Source of the DNA: Euptelea pleiosperma
Lineage: Eukaryota > Streptophyta > Magnoliopsida > Ranunculales > Eupteleaceae
Reading direction: 5' to 3'
DNA: 64,000 bases
Assembly: GCA_035048495.1 (NCBI GenBank)
Contig: CM068553.1
Span: forward strand, 19,965,190 to 20,029,189
Below, one piece after another: positions 1 through 9,492 of this stretch (within the stretch, counting starts at the first letter, position 1; the number at the start of each line of letters is the position of its first letter). A program made the translations under genes and the position numbers. The notes beneath the pieces were generated by a model. The model saw nothing but the letters and a program-made list of their open reading frames with translations, had not been told where the DNA came from and searched no databases.

Positions 1-975
1 TGATTAAGCTCAAACTGAAGACAAAGTCAAAAGCTCAAGTACGTTATCACTCAATGAATGTTTAACTATGAAGAAACTCGTGTTACGGTTATGCAAATCT
101 GAGGGTAAAATCGCGCATTGCCAGCGGATATTGATTTACCCTAGATGGTTCAGTGTTAGTTAGGGATCGTGTGTGAGACGAGAAGAGAAATTCTAAAAAC
201 TTTGGTAGTGTTCAGTTATAGACACAATGGTCCAGTCGATCGGTCGACCCTAACTCTCGGGTTCAGGATTTTTGTAAGAATACCTGAGCGGGCGACCGAC
301 TAAAGGCTCGATTGACCGGCCAATAGTGCGATCGACCCCGCCCGTTTCGAATCTCGTTTGACAAAATCTCTTATACGATTATAAGCACATTTTGACCCTT
401 CAAACAGCTATATTCGGTACAGTTCTAGTAATGAGAAGCCTGATTATAAATAAGAGCCCTCTCCCTTTATTAGAAAAAATCCAATCAAGAGATCTCTACT
501 TTACCTATACTTGATTATCATTCTGTAAGTCCAGAGATCTGGAATTTGAGAGAGCTTAACTTGTGCAAATCTGCACATCCTTTGTGAAGGCTCTAGATTG
601 TTTGAGAGATCTTCACATGAGCAAATCTGGTTCATCCATTGTGAATACTGCTCTAATTGTTTGAAGAGACTATGAAGGGTATTATTTCCTGCAATCATCT
701 TCTTCCAAGAGGAGAATCATCATTGGCAGAGTGTCTCTGTGGCGAATTCTTCAATGAGGATTTACTATTCTATCGAATTTATCAAAAGGTAATTATCTCA
801 TAGAACAAACCTTTTAGAGTGAATTCAATATTATCAAACTTTGTGATTGGTGGATGAGTGAGTACTAATCAAATTGAGTTGAGGAATGTGGAATCCTTGA
901 GAAATTCATTTCTCTAAAATACTACGGGCCTAGTGTGATTCTCTAGGTGAATCGAGAAGTGATTCTCGTATAAAT
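1..975 (+). mobile_element. Copia LTR fragment, same family as the 14.1-kb element
   Basis: This stretch matches, with many substitutions, the LTR at 14088-15331 and the 3' LTR from 16513. Shared landmarks include the text around 20-170, which resembles 16740-16905, the 'ggcagagtgtctct' block near 727, and the 'tgattggtggatgagtgag' block near 845. The window edge cuts the element, so its 5' end is not visible. Similarity fades after about position 975, so the piece is a partial or rearranged LTR with no adjoining coding region. It contains several GGTCGACC-like motifs near 236-340 that also recur in the other copies. I see no open reading frame of interest. The family assignment rests on the related copy that carries a gag remnant and a tRNA-Met primer site. 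Confidence 0.75.
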
Positions 976-1005
976 CAAGTTGAAGATTGTAGATTTATGA
1001 GAAGA

Positions 1006-1027
1006 TGGCTTCTTTATAAAGAAGCCA
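1006..1027. repeat. Perfect 22-bp palindrome
   Basis: TGGCTTCTTTA (1006-1016) is followed directly by its exact reverse complement TAAAGAAGCCA (1017-1027), with no spacer. It lies just past the point where copia LTR similarity fades, so it may mark a rearrangement or an unrelated insertion edge. No function is assigned. Confidence 0.8.
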
Positions 1028-1171
1028 CGGGGAAACTATCTTCAGATTGTTAGAACTTATGTGAAAGTTTTGATTTTTCTAAAATTTTATAAAAGTTATT
1101 AAATTCAAAAAATTAAGAATCTATTATTTCTAGGTTCAAGGCGAGATGCTCTTTCCTGAAGATAGCTGGAG

Positions 1172-1337
1172 GATCCCTCACGCGCAAACAAAGAATTTCT
1201 AGCAACACTATCACTAAGATACAAGTTCATATCCAATCTGAGTCTCCCAGAGTTGATCCCTCACGCGCAAACAAAGAATTTCTAGCAACACTATCACTAA
1301 GATACAAGTTCATATCCAATCTGAGTCTCCTAGAGTT
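1172..1337 (+). repeat. 83-bp direct tandem duplication, two copies
   Basis: Copy one is 1172-1254 and copy two is 1255-1337. They begin with GATCCCTCACGCGCAAAC and differ by only about one base (cccag versus cctag near the end). Such near identity implies a recent slippage or unequal-exchange event. It lies in non-coding DNA next to the copia LTR fragment. Confidence 0.9.
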
Positions 1338-2117
1338 GAACTCCTCTATAGAGATTGTGTATGAACCTCTAATTGAATACCTAATCCTTTTAGGATAAAA
1401 TTCATGTTATCTCTTTTTGAAAATAACTCGAGTTTTTTAGTTTAGAAATAAATTTTGATAGAATTTCAATTAAGAAAATCAGTTTTGTCAAATCGAAACC
1501 CAGTCAGAGACCAAGTTAAAATCTCAGTGAAAGACTAAGATACAAAAGTATACAGTCTAACAACCGTGTAGATGATCAATCATATATACACAGTCAATCG
1601 ATCGTGTAGATAGTTAAATCAATAAAGAAAGGAAGAAGATGGTGAACTTTTTAGCAAAACTCTAGTCTACATGTCCTTGGAATTGCTTTGGATACACTTT
1701 TGTATTCTCTGATTCTGAACTCCTAGAATTTTAGGTTCTATTTTGTCTTCTATATTCTCCGATAGCTTTTGGAATGAGCTCCAAAAATTGTAATATCCCA
1801 TTTTGGCAACTTGTGAGAATATTATGTACTACCTATGGGCAGCCTAGAAGTCACATAACACTCCCAATTGAACCCTTTTGTGAGGGGTACAACCAAATGA
1901 AGTCTATGAGTAAGGAGTACAAAGAGACATTCTTGGTCGATCAAGAAGTTTCCAACAAGGTGTCTCCTAAAATTCCTAATGATAAGGACACCAAATGAAA
2001 AAAGGATACAACTTATTACTAATGTTACTAGAAAATAATAAAAGTATGAAAATAATATCACCTAATATCTTGTGCTACATATGTAACTGGTTGGGCTGCC
2101 TCACACAATAGAATAAG
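1338..2117. other. Intergenic stretch with no recognised gene
   Basis: The stretch is AT-rich. A 74-codon open frame at 1774-1998 (+) and an overlapping 79-codon frame on the minus strand are present, but neither resembles a known domain and they shadow each other. The phrase 'cagtctaacaaccgtgtagatgatcaatc' type sequence near 1551-1615 contains two similar short segments (cagtc-aa-c-cgtgtaga), suggesting a decayed repeat. No RNA gene or clear mobile element was seen. Confidence 0.5.
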
Positions 2118-2203
2118 CAAGGTTTTAAATTTCGGTTTCGGTAACCATTTCGGTGAGGTCCAAAATCGAAATTTCAGTGTTTCAACCAAAATTTAAAACC
2201 TTG
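2118..2203. repeat. Small foldback element with 20-bp inverted ends
   Basis: The left arm CAAGGTTTTAAATTTCGGTT (2118-2137) and the right arm (2184-2203) are reverse complements with one mismatch, giving an 86-bp element able to fold on itself. The CAAGGTTTAAA-type terminus recurs in the repeat copies ending at 4452 and beginning at 12870, so all three may be distant MITE relatives. It lies about 240 bp downstream of the EF-hand gene's stop codon. Confidence 0.65.
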
Positions 2204-2443
2204 AGAAAAAGGCCCCTGTACAGGCCATCCGAGCCAGACTTAGGCCTGGCCCAATTAGCAATCAGGGCTTTGAAACCAGAGAACCTGTCCCAGCCATGGT
2301 GAGTCTAAAGCGTCAATTTGGAATCCGGCTTTGCTCTAGGCAGCCTGAGTAGAGGGGTCGGGCAGTTTTTGGGCTACACTCTACTCGAGGGTGGCAGGAG
2401 GTGAGGATTTTAAAATTAATGGAGGGTGTAAGAGGGGAAGTCA

Positions 2444-2905
2444 TTAACTTACAGCTTTATTCGATCCTGACCATATCGAATTGAGCATGGCGTAATTGTC
2501 GAGAAAGACTTGATGATGATGGGAAAATTGGGCAGTGCGGTAACAGGAGAGGCAGAGATCGTAGGGTTGCTTATTGCTGCTCTTGAAGAAGCAGTCGACG
2601 CAGGTGAAATAAACGCCCTTTAGAAACTCACCACACCCGTCACAAAAGGAGTTCCTCAGTTTAACCATGTAATAGAAGACAAGGGCTTCCTCAAAATCTA
2701 GAAAACCGTCCCCGTCTTTGTCTAGTTCTGCGAATAAGGCAGGCTTATAGCGACGCCACCTCCTCAGATACTCTTCAAACTCGCCAACGCTTACCTTTCC
2801 ATCTCCATCAGTATCTATGGCCTCGAAGAAACTCTTAGCCACTTGCTTCACTTCCTCCGAACCGTTTGCGTAGTAGGCTAAGGCCACCTCACGTATCTCC
2901 TCCAT
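2444..2905 (-). CDS. EF-hand / ZZ-type zinc finger protein
   Basis: This is a probable calcium-sensing protein of 153 residues. Counted from the chosen Met (codon 2903-2905), two canonical EF-hand loops are visible: DTDGDGKVSVGE (about 31-42) and DKDGDGFLDFEE (about 62-73). Both have Asp/Asp/Asp and the final Glu in calcium-ligand positions. A Cys/His region follows with pairs C88-C91, C102-C105 and C118-C121 and a terminal His cluster (129-131), which fits a ZZ zinc finger. The frame is open upstream to a Met at 3022, but those 39 extra residues include an Arg/Glu run translated from a (GA)n tract, so they are more likely 5' UTR. The last codons contain GTAAGT, a consensus splice donor, just before TAA, so the true C-terminus may lie in a further exon. 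No signal peptide or membrane segment is seen. The partner and pathway cannot be inferred. This is the only intact-looking host gene in the window. Confidence 0.8.
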   Translation of the reverse strand: MEEIREVALAYYANGSEEVKQVAKSFFEAIDTDGDGKVSVGEFEEYLRRWRRYKPALFAELDKDGDGFLDFEEALVFYYMVKLRNSFCDGCGEFLKGVYFTCVDCFFKSSNKQPYDLCLSCYRTAQFSHHHQVFLDNYAMLNSIWSGSNKAVS

Positions 2906-2937
2906 CTCTCTGTCTCTCTCTCTCTGTCTCTCTCTCT
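2906..2937 (-). promoter_or_regulatory. (GA)n tract immediately 5' of the EF-hand start codon
   Basis: On the gene's strand this is a run of GA dinucleotides, interrupted by two ACA steps, ending directly at the chosen ATG. GA/CT repeats in plant leaders are known binding sites for BBR/BPC (GAGA-binding) proteins. Whether this one is used as such is inference. The tract also explains the Arg/Glu-rich translation upstream of the chosen start. Confidence 0.5.
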
Positions 2938-3175
2938 TATTTGTACAGCGATCGATGATCCACTCAGATAGAGCTTGAAAGGATTTTCGTTTCGAGTTCT
3001 GGTAGGTGATTCCGTTAAGCAAAACATAAAATTATTTGCGCGTGCCATGCTTCAAAAATTCTCCATTTCAAATCAGTGGAACACACCATATGTACAAATG
3101 GCAGCGCTTGTGTGGCTGCACATCTCTTTCTATCCACATTAAAAATAAAGCTGATCTGACTTGTTCGCTTTGGTA

Positions 3176-3576
3176 GAGTAAACCTTCTGTCACAGCGCGC
3201 TGTGAACGAAGCCGGTTACATCCCACAATATAAGCCACTTGGCACAATATTAGAGGGCGCTGACCATATGGATGTTTGGTCAGTCCCTCGGTGGGCCTAC
3301 AAACCAAAAATAAACCCGATCAGGGATTTCCAAGCGTTGGATTGAAGTTTTTTCATGGATTGATGTTAACCGTACGAATTTGAGCATTATTGAGTGTTAT
3401 TTGGGTGCAAAGATCCAAAGGTTGTAAATCACTAATCAGGTTGATTTTTGGTTCGCAAGTCTAAAAAGGGATTGGCCATACATCCATATGGTCAGCCCCT
3501 CTAATAATGTGCCATGTGGCTCATATTGTTGGTCGTGACCGGCTTCGGTCACAACGCACTGTGACAAGTTTTACTC
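3176..3576. mobile_element. Foldback MITE, 401 bp, GAGTAAAAC-type termini
   Basis: The left end begins GAGTAAACCTTCTGTCACAG and the right end is its imperfect reverse complement, finishing GTGACAAGTTTTACTC. The inverted similarity extends well over 100 bp inwards: 'gaccatatggatgtttggtcag' near 3260 against 'tacatccatatggtcagcccc' near 3478. No clear target-site duplication was found, so the superfamily is unassigned. It lies about 270 bp upstream of the EF-hand ATG and may sit in that gene's promoter region. Confidence 0.75.
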
Positions 3577-3701
3577 GGTGTCGGTGGGAGAAAAAATTCG
3601 CTGCTTGTTAACCACCCTTAACCAATTAACCAAGGGTTAAATTGGGTTGGGTTTAGGCCTTGAAGTACGTGTCAGACATTTTGACAGGGGACCTTCAAAC
3701 C

Positions 3702-3879
3702 GAGTAAAACTTCTATCACATGAAATTGTAAATCACACAATCACAAGCCAATGAGTTCTCGGCACGTACACAAGTGCTTTGCAACGTACTCATGTACTGG
3801 TTCTTTTAGGTGTACGTGCGGAGAACTCATTGGCTGTGATTATGTGATTTGCAATCCGATTGTGACAGAAGTTTTACTC
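3702..3879. mobile_element. Foldback MITE, 178 bp, same termini
   Basis: It starts GAGTAAAACTTCTATCACA at 3702 and ends AGAAGTTTTACTC at 3879. The two halves are reverse complements over roughly 75 bp, for example ccaatgagttctc near 3749 against gagaactcattgg near 3820, leaving only a short loop. Short open frames crossing it are artefacts of the repeat. It belongs to the same terminal family as the element at 3176-3576. Confidence 0.8.
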
Positions 3880-3978
3880 CCGGGACCAGCATTGTTTTCT
3901 ATGCATGCCGTGCCGTGCCAACGAGACTTCTCCAAATTATGTTGACTGGCATTTTTTTTGGAGGGGTGGGGATCGGTG

Positions 3979-4017
3979 GAGTAAAACTTCTATCACACGA
4001 AATCGTAAATCACACAA
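3979..4017 (+). mobile_element. Truncated terminus of the GAGTAAAAC MITE family
   Basis: About 39 bp match the left end of the 3702 element, starting GAGTAAAACTTCTATCACAC and continuing through cgtaaatcacacaa. No matching right end lies nearby. It is a solo terminus left by deletion or an aborted excision. Confidence 0.6.
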
Positions 4018-4184
4018 GATCGGTGGACAAACAATTAAACCTAACTTTTTACGTAAACGACGGAACTGTCGATCTATCAATATCCCACGACTTTCCTTCT
4101 CTTATTTTTAATAGGGTCGTGATGTATGAAGGTATACCTGAGATCTTTCTAATTTGGGAAGCGGCATTTTTGGTATTCGGACCT

Positions 4185-4452
4185 ACCCCGTTACGTTATG
4201 GACCATTATTTTCTGAAAAATTTTGTGAAAAAAAAGGCCGTTATTTTCGTTTTTTCCATTTTTTTCCGTTATTTTTCATTTTTGAAATTTTGAAATTCAA
4301 ATTTTAAGTCATTTTTTTCATTTTTTTCTGTTATTTCCGTTTTTTTTCCATTTTTTTCCGTTTTTGCCCCTGAGCATTTTTTTCATTATAACGAAAAAAC
4401 GGTAACACCCCCAATCCGTTATACCGTTATAACGGTCCCCTTTAAACCTTGG
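4185..4452 (-). mobile_element. MITE-like repeat with CCGTTATAACGG motifs, copy 1
   Basis: This repeat is rich in T tracts punctuated by CCGTTAT and ends in 'aacggtcccctttaaaccttgg' type sequence at 4452. Its reverse complement resembles the repeat starting at 12870 (CCAAGGTTTAAAAGGGG, then TCGTTATAATGGTATAATGG). The internal text 'gaaattcaaattt' near 4291 matches, inverted, 'aaatttgaatttc' near 13010. The far end is ill-defined. No coding capacity is present. Confidence 0.6.
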
Positions 4453-4474
4453 TTTAGCCCACCCTTTAATAGAC

Positions 4475-4800
4475 AGTGGTACCAAAAATCAGCTTGTTTG
4501 ATGATTTTTAGCCGTTGGTTGCATTCAACAGCTATAAGAACGCCTTAAAAAGTGCTAAAATCTAATGGTTACAGAATACCAAAGTTTTACTCTTTAGGGC
4601 CCACTTACCTTCTGCATATTTGGTCCAATTCTTTTGCTGAACTTACAGATCATAAATCAGTATAATTATTGATTTGTAACCATTGGATTTAGCATTTAAT
4701 TACATAGTTTTGGACCATGAAATTTGAACTTCTAAAATATAACTGTTATATATCACCGATCAAGCTGATCTTTGGTATGTAGGTCCACCAAGAGGTGGTC
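4475..4800. repeat. Degenerate foldback repeat
   Basis: 'Tggtaccaaaaatcagcttg' near 4480 is the near reverse complement of 'caagctgatctttggtatg' near 4763, so the segment can fold over about 300 bp. The inner ends also pair loosely through the taacc/ggtta and atttagc text. It resembles other foldback units in this cluster that carry 'accaaaaatcagcct' blocks. Confidence 0.5.
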
Positions 4801-4974
4801 CAAACATCCATAAGGTCAGTAGGCCCTAAACTAAGCTCCAATGGGCATTTGTGGGAGGGGTGGACTTCAAATTTTGAAGTCCAAGGGAACAACTCAATAT
4901 TTTCTCGTTGGACAGGAAAGGTTTTTTAGGTATGAAAAAAAAATATAAAATATAAAAGTTTTAAAAATAGTTTA

Positions 4975-5336
4975 CCTTACGAGCCACATGGCACACTCTT
5001 AGTTGACCCTGACCTGATGGATGTTTGGCCAGTCCCTCAGTGGACCTGCTAACCAAAAATCAGCCTTATTAGTGATTTACAACCTTTGGATCTTTGCCCC
5101 AAATAACGCTCAATAATGCTCAAGATTCCTATGGTTAAAATCAACCCAGGAAAATAACTTCAATCAAACGCTTAGAAATTACTAATCAGGCTAATTTTTG
5201 TTTTACAGGTCAACGATGGACTGGCCAAACATCCATACGGTCAACATCTAAAAATGTGCCACGTGGCTCGTATTGTGCGTTGTGACAAAGCTTCTGTCAT
5301 AACTTTGTGACAGGAGAAAAGACAGAAGTTTTACTC
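4975..5336. mobile_element. Foldback MITE of the GAGTAAAAC family
   Basis: The left arm includes 'gagccacatggcaca' (4981) and 'gatggatgtttggccagtcc' (5018). The right arm holds the complements 'gactggccaaacatccat' (near 5219) and 'tgtgccacgtggctc' (near 5256), then finishes GACAGAAGTTTTACTC at 5336. The expected left GAGTAAAAC terminus is missing, so the left end is truncated or decayed. It shares its interior with the element at 3176-3576. Confidence 0.65.
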
Positions 5337-5352
5337 TTCCGGCGGGCTAACT

Positions 5353-5511
5353 TAGTATGCAAACAGTGTCAGTACGGTTGGATGTCCCTTGGAAAATGTG
5401 TTATTTCAATGTTTTCAAAAAAATTATTTTATAAATTAAAAACACATTTTTCAAGGAGCATTTAATGGTGGATGCACTGTTTACATACTTGTATGTAAAG
5501 GTTGCATACTA
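5353..5511. mobile_element. Small foldback MITE with TAGTATGCAA ends
   Basis: TAGTATGCAA (5353-5362) pairs exactly with TTGCATACTA (5502-5511). Inside these ends, 'agtatgcaaacagtg' to 'ggaaaatgtgtt' on the left pairs with 'aacacatttttcaagg' to 'cactgtttacatact' on the right. Length is about 159 bp. It is a non-coding foldback element with a terminal sequence different from the GAGTAAAAC family. Confidence 0.65.
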
Positions 5512-5701
5512 GATTGCGGTTCACTAACTGAGGAAGATGTGAGGGAGAAACGTACCAGCAGCGTGCAGAAGACTTTCCACGTAGATGTATTGTACAAATG
5601 GCTCAAATCAGCGTGGCTATTATGTTAAAAAGAAGGGAAGGAAAGCCGTCTGATTTAGATATATCCATGGTTTAATCGATTAGGTAAAAAGTTCGGTTTC
5701 A

Positions 5702-6320
5702 ATGTCTGTTCCTGTTATTCAACCCGCCTTAGGTTTGAGTGGTGGACTGTGGGTTGCTTGGAAGGACTCTATCCACATGGAACCTCTGTTCCAAAACACT
5801 CGAGGCATTCACCTCCGGGTTACTTCTGTTCCTAATTCGGCCACCTGGACCTTATCACTCATTTATGGTGAACCTCAAGCCCAACATAGACAGATCCTCT
5901 GGAGAACTCTGGCTTCCTTCGGCAACGCCCTTTCTGGTCCATGGCTGATAGCGGGGGACTTCAATGAGGTCTCAGCCCCTTGGGAAAAAGTGGACGGTCA
6001 ATCATCCACACCCATCAATCGAGCTCATTTCGATTTCCTTAATGATTTTGAATTTTCAGATTTGGGTTTCTCAGGGCCCCCTTTTAGCTTGGTCTAATAT
6101 GAGACATGGCCTTGCTAATGTCCGAGAACGACTTGATAAGAGTTTTGGAAATATTGCCTGGCGCCTCCTCTTTCCTGATGCCTCTGTTCTCCATCTCATA
6201 CCCTATGGCTCTGATCATTGCCCCCTTCTCATTAACACTGCCCCCACTCCCCTCAAACTGCCTAAACCTTTTCACTTTCTCTCTCACTGGCCAAGGAGAT
6301 CGAATGTCAAAATATAATTC
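5702..6320 (+). pseudogene. LINE endonuclease (EEP/AP-endonuclease) remnant
   Basis: The remnant shows the late part of the exonuclease-endonuclease-phosphatase fold: GLSGGLWVAWK, a LSLIYGEP strand, the GDFNEV motif and, after a shift in frame near 6085, the RLDKSF and GSDHCPLL motifs that carry catalytic Asp and His. The N-terminal region with the conserved Asn and Glu is absent. Text just upstream (about 5668-5700) still looks LINE-like in another frame, so there is a further frameshift near 5700. In an active LINE this domain nicks target DNA to prime reverse transcription. Here it cannot be functional. Confidence 0.85.
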
Positions 6321-6443
6321 ATGACACTTGGTCCCCCTGATTGTCTGACCCTGCCATTCTTACTGTTACCAAGAAAATCAAGAATTCCAAGATCAGACTT
6401 AAGTAGAATCAAGCTAAGCAGGGTTTTTCTGAGAACCAAGTTA

Positions 6444-6729
6444 AGGGGGCGTTTGGCAACACAAAAATAAGTAACTTATTGACTTTTATAAGCCAAAAAG
6501 TTAAAAGTTAGTTTGGATGTGTTTTATATTTTAACTTTTGAAAAGTTAAAAATTAACTTAAAACTGAAGCTAAAATTTTTAGCTTTTGACTTCTAAGAGA
6601 AATAACTTCTCAAAAATTAGAATCCCTCCCGGCATTTGAATTTCTATGACTTTTTTGGAGGTAAAAAATCAACTTATAACTTCTACTACAAGTAGAAGTG
6701 CTTTTACTTCTCGTTCCCAAATGCCCCCT
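6444..6729. mobile_element. hAT-like MITE inside the LINE
   Basis: The ends AGGGGGCGTTTGGCAAC (6444-6460) and GTTCCCAAATGCCCCCT (6713-6729) are inverted repeats of the AGGGG(C/T)GTTTGG type common in plant hAT MITEs. The interior is AT-rich with 'taacttttgaaaagtta' style palindromes. It lies between the endonuclease and RT regions of the LINE. An 8-bp target duplication was looked for (CCAAGTTA before, AAATCCAG after) and is not preserved, so the boundaries may be off by a base or the site has decayed. It has no coding capacity. Confidence 0.75.
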
Positions 6730-8714
6730 AAATCCAGCAAAGAAGCTATGGCAGCCTCCCAGTGGCGTAATCTTCCTTCCACCCACCTCGACTTCTCTCA
6801 ACGCCTCTCGAAACAATTGGATTTTGCCATCGCTCGGGAGGAATCTATCTGGAGAGAAAAATCTCGGGAGTTGTGGCTTAAAGAAGGAGATTGGAATACC
6901 AAGTTTTTCCATCTCTCAACACTTATTCGTCGACGTAATAATAAAATCGAGAGTATCAAGGACGACACTAGCCAATGGCAAAGTACCCGTGGTGGAGTGG
7001 GTAAAGCCTTTGGTCAGTTTTTACTCCCAATTGTTCACTTCCACTCAACCCAGGAATCTGGATCTTATTCAAGGTGTTATTTCCATAAGTGTGTCTGGCC
7101 CCCCCTCCCCCCATCTCTTAAGGAAATTAAAGTGGCTACTTTCAGCATAGGTGCTCACAAAGCTCCTAGCCCTGACGGGTTTACCGGGTTTTTCTTCCAG
7201 ACCTTCTGGGAAGAGACAAAAGACGACATCCATGCTTTGGTACAGGCCTTCTTTCTTCATGACTGTGAGCTTCAACGCATCAACCATACCCACATTGCTT
7301 TTATTCCCAAATCCAATGGTCCCGTGTCCCTTACACAATTTAGACCAATCAGCCTGTGCAATGTGATCTATAAGATTATCTCAAAAATTCTGACTTGTCA
7401 ACTGCGTCAAATCATTGGTAAGCTTATTTCTCCGAATCAAGCTGCCTTTATTTCGGGTCGTCTTACTTCGGACAATACCATCCTCACACAGGAACTCATG
7501 CACCATATTCATAAAAAGAAAGGCAAAGGAGGTCTTATGGCAATCAAGTTGGATATGGTGAAAGCCTATGACCGGATTGAATGGTCTTTTCTGAGCAACA
7601 TTAATCTAGCCGTGGGCTTCGTCAGGGGGACCCCTTGTCCCCTTTTTTATTTATTCTATGTACTGAAGTCCTCTCTCAACTTATAATCCAGGAGGAGAAG
7701 CTTCACCACCTTCACGGCATCCGCATCACCAAAAATTGCCCACCCATATCTCATCTCTTTTTTGCAGATGATTGTTTTGTTTTCTGTAAGGCAAACCTGG
7801 TAGAAGCCCAAGCTCTCCAAGATATTCTTCATGCCTTCTGCGAAGGATCTGGCCAGCAAATCAACTATGAAAAATCCGGTATTATGTTTAGTTCCAATCT
7901 TCACAGACGGCAGAAGAAAGCAATGCCCTTCATTCTCAGCATTAAGAATCTCTTCCTCTCTGAGAAGTATTTGGGTACACCCATGTTCATAGGCCGATCC
8001 AAGACTAAAGCCTTTCACAGTACACGTGAGCATATCGAACAAATCATCCCAGGTTGGTGTGCCCGCACACTCTCCCAAGCAGGTAGATCTACCCTTCTCA
8101 AGAGCGTGGTATCTGCCTTACCGATGTATAGCATGTCATCATTCATGTTCCCTCTCACCTTGTGTAATAAATTGGACTCCATGGCAAATCACTTTTGGTG
8201 GCAAGGTGGACTCCTCAAAAAATCTCTTCACATTTTGAGTTGGGCTTCCATATGTACTCCCAAAGCCTTGGGCGGTTTGGATTTTCGCAAATTCCATGAT
8301 GTCAACTTGGCCTTGCTAGTCAAAAATGTGTGGAAATTTTTAACTGAACCTGATTCTCTACTATCTTGCACTCTTAAAGGAAAATATTTCCCCAAGTCAT
8401 CGCTTTTGGAGACTTCCCCCAAGCAGAGTGACCCGTGGGTTTGGAAGAGCATTCTTCAAGCTAAAGCTCTCTTTAAACATAACTTCATCAAATTGATTGG
8501 CTCTGGTCTTCTTACGCATATTTGGACTGACCCTTGGATATTTGATGGGCATCATCTTTTTCATCCCACCCGCCCACCTGATTGCTCCCTTACTATAGTT
8601 GCGGAATTAATCACAGACAATCGCACGTGGAACGTCTCCTTGATTCATTCCCTTTTCAATCCTGAGAATCTAATACTATTCTCTCCATTGAACTTAGCCA
8701 ACATTCCTTTGATG
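6730..8714 (+). pseudogene. LINE reverse transcriptase remnant
   Basis: RT motifs appear in order: a linker with LWLKEGDWNTKFFH, then FRPISLCNVIYKIISK, NQAAFISGR, the palm motif IKLDMVKAYDRIEW (first catalytic Asp), GDPLSPFLFI, and FADD (the YADD-equivalent catalytic pair, near 7765). The stretch between the first-Asp motif and GDPLSP, usually some 50-60 residues, is collapsed to about a dozen codons around 7595-7630, and the frame changes there. That removes part of the palm/fingers core. The thumb and connection region runs to about 8714, where another frameshift occurs. The enzyme would copy LINE RNA at the nicked target. This copy is inactive. Confidence 0.9.
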
Positions 8715-9492
8715 ACCGGTGGCTTTGGTCGCTAGACACTAAAGGGCGCTTCTCCACAAAAACTGCCTTTAATTACCTCCCAAGGATGGCTATGCCCAAC
8801 AGACTTACATCTATCCCCACTGAAGTATGGAAGGAGATCTGGAAGATGCCTGTCCCCTTTCAATGTCAACTCTTCCTTTGGAAAGTCCTTCGAGGAAGTC
8901 TCCCCACAAAAGACATCCTCCACTCTTGCTTGGATTATATCAGCCCCGTATGCTCTCCATGTGAAGTACCCCTTGAGGACATGGCTCATTCTTTATTCTA
9001 CTACCCCTCCTCTGCCAAAATATGGTTTGCATCCCCCTTTTGTCTACGTACCTCTAACATGTCGCATATTGAATTATCCTCCTGGATACTTCACCTTTTT
9101 ACTCTCCAAAAGAGTATGTCAGCAGATGACAAATGTCTCTCCACTCTAGGTTGCATCCTATTTTGGCGAGTTTGGCATTGCAGAAACACGAAAATTTTCA
9201 ATCCATGTTTAGATAACCCTCTAGGAGTGTTACGATCCTTGCCATCCTTCATCTTACCTCAGCCATTGCAGATTGAATCAACCGGCTTACGTTCATCCGT
9301 CTCTTGGCAACCACCATCTTTAGGCTGGGTTAAGTTGAACGTTGATGGTGCTTGGCTTCCAAGTTCATCCATGGCAGGCATTGGTTTTATCCTCCAAGAT
9401 GCAACTAGCAATTTCCTTTTGGCAGGAGGATGTCGGGTCCCTTCCCAGTCCGCTGAGGAGGCTGAGGCCAAAGCACTAAGGTGGGGGCTTCA
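8715..9492 (+). pseudogene. LINE zinc-binding region and 5' part of RNase H
   Basis: After the frameshift near 8700-8714 the frame is open through a zf-RVT-like region (PFQCQLFLWKVLRGSLPTKD, then CSPCEVPLEDMAHSLF). Some of its expected Cys/His ligands are changed (HSLFYY in place of the usual H-x-F-x-C). It continues into the RNase H fold: KLNVDGAW with the first catalytic Asp near 9340, and SAEEAEAKALRWGL with the catalytic Glu near 9455-9490. The reading frame is then interrupted at 9493 by the solo LTR. Codons past 9492 belong to the LTR. Confidence 0.85.
9488..9492 (+). repeat. Target-site duplication CTTCA, left copy
   Basis: CTTCA immediately precedes the LTR's TG at 9493. The identical 5-mer follows the LTR's terminal CA at 12157-12161. 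Five-base duplications are typical of LTR retrotransposon integrase. Confidence 0.9.

Noticed and set aside
1774..1998. 74-codon plus-strand frame
   Set aside because: No recognisable domain, it overlaps an equally long minus-strand frame, and no promoter or splice signals support it.
2906..3022. Upstream Met of the EF-hand frame (192-residue version)
   Set aside because: The extra residues include an Arg/Glu run encoded by a (GA)n tract typical of plant 5' UTRs, whereas the protein core begins naturally at the downstream Met.
3751..4307. Plus-strand frames of 64-152 codons
   Set aside because: They run across foldback MITEs and T-rich repeat sequence and resemble no protein.
4590..4600. 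Telomere-like TTTAGGG
   Set aside because: Single isolated occurrences only, with no tandem run, so there is no interstitial telomere repeat.
6436..6737. 8-bp target duplication for the hAT-like MITE
   Set aside because: CCAAGTTA and AAATCCAG on the two sides do not match, so no duplication can be claimed.
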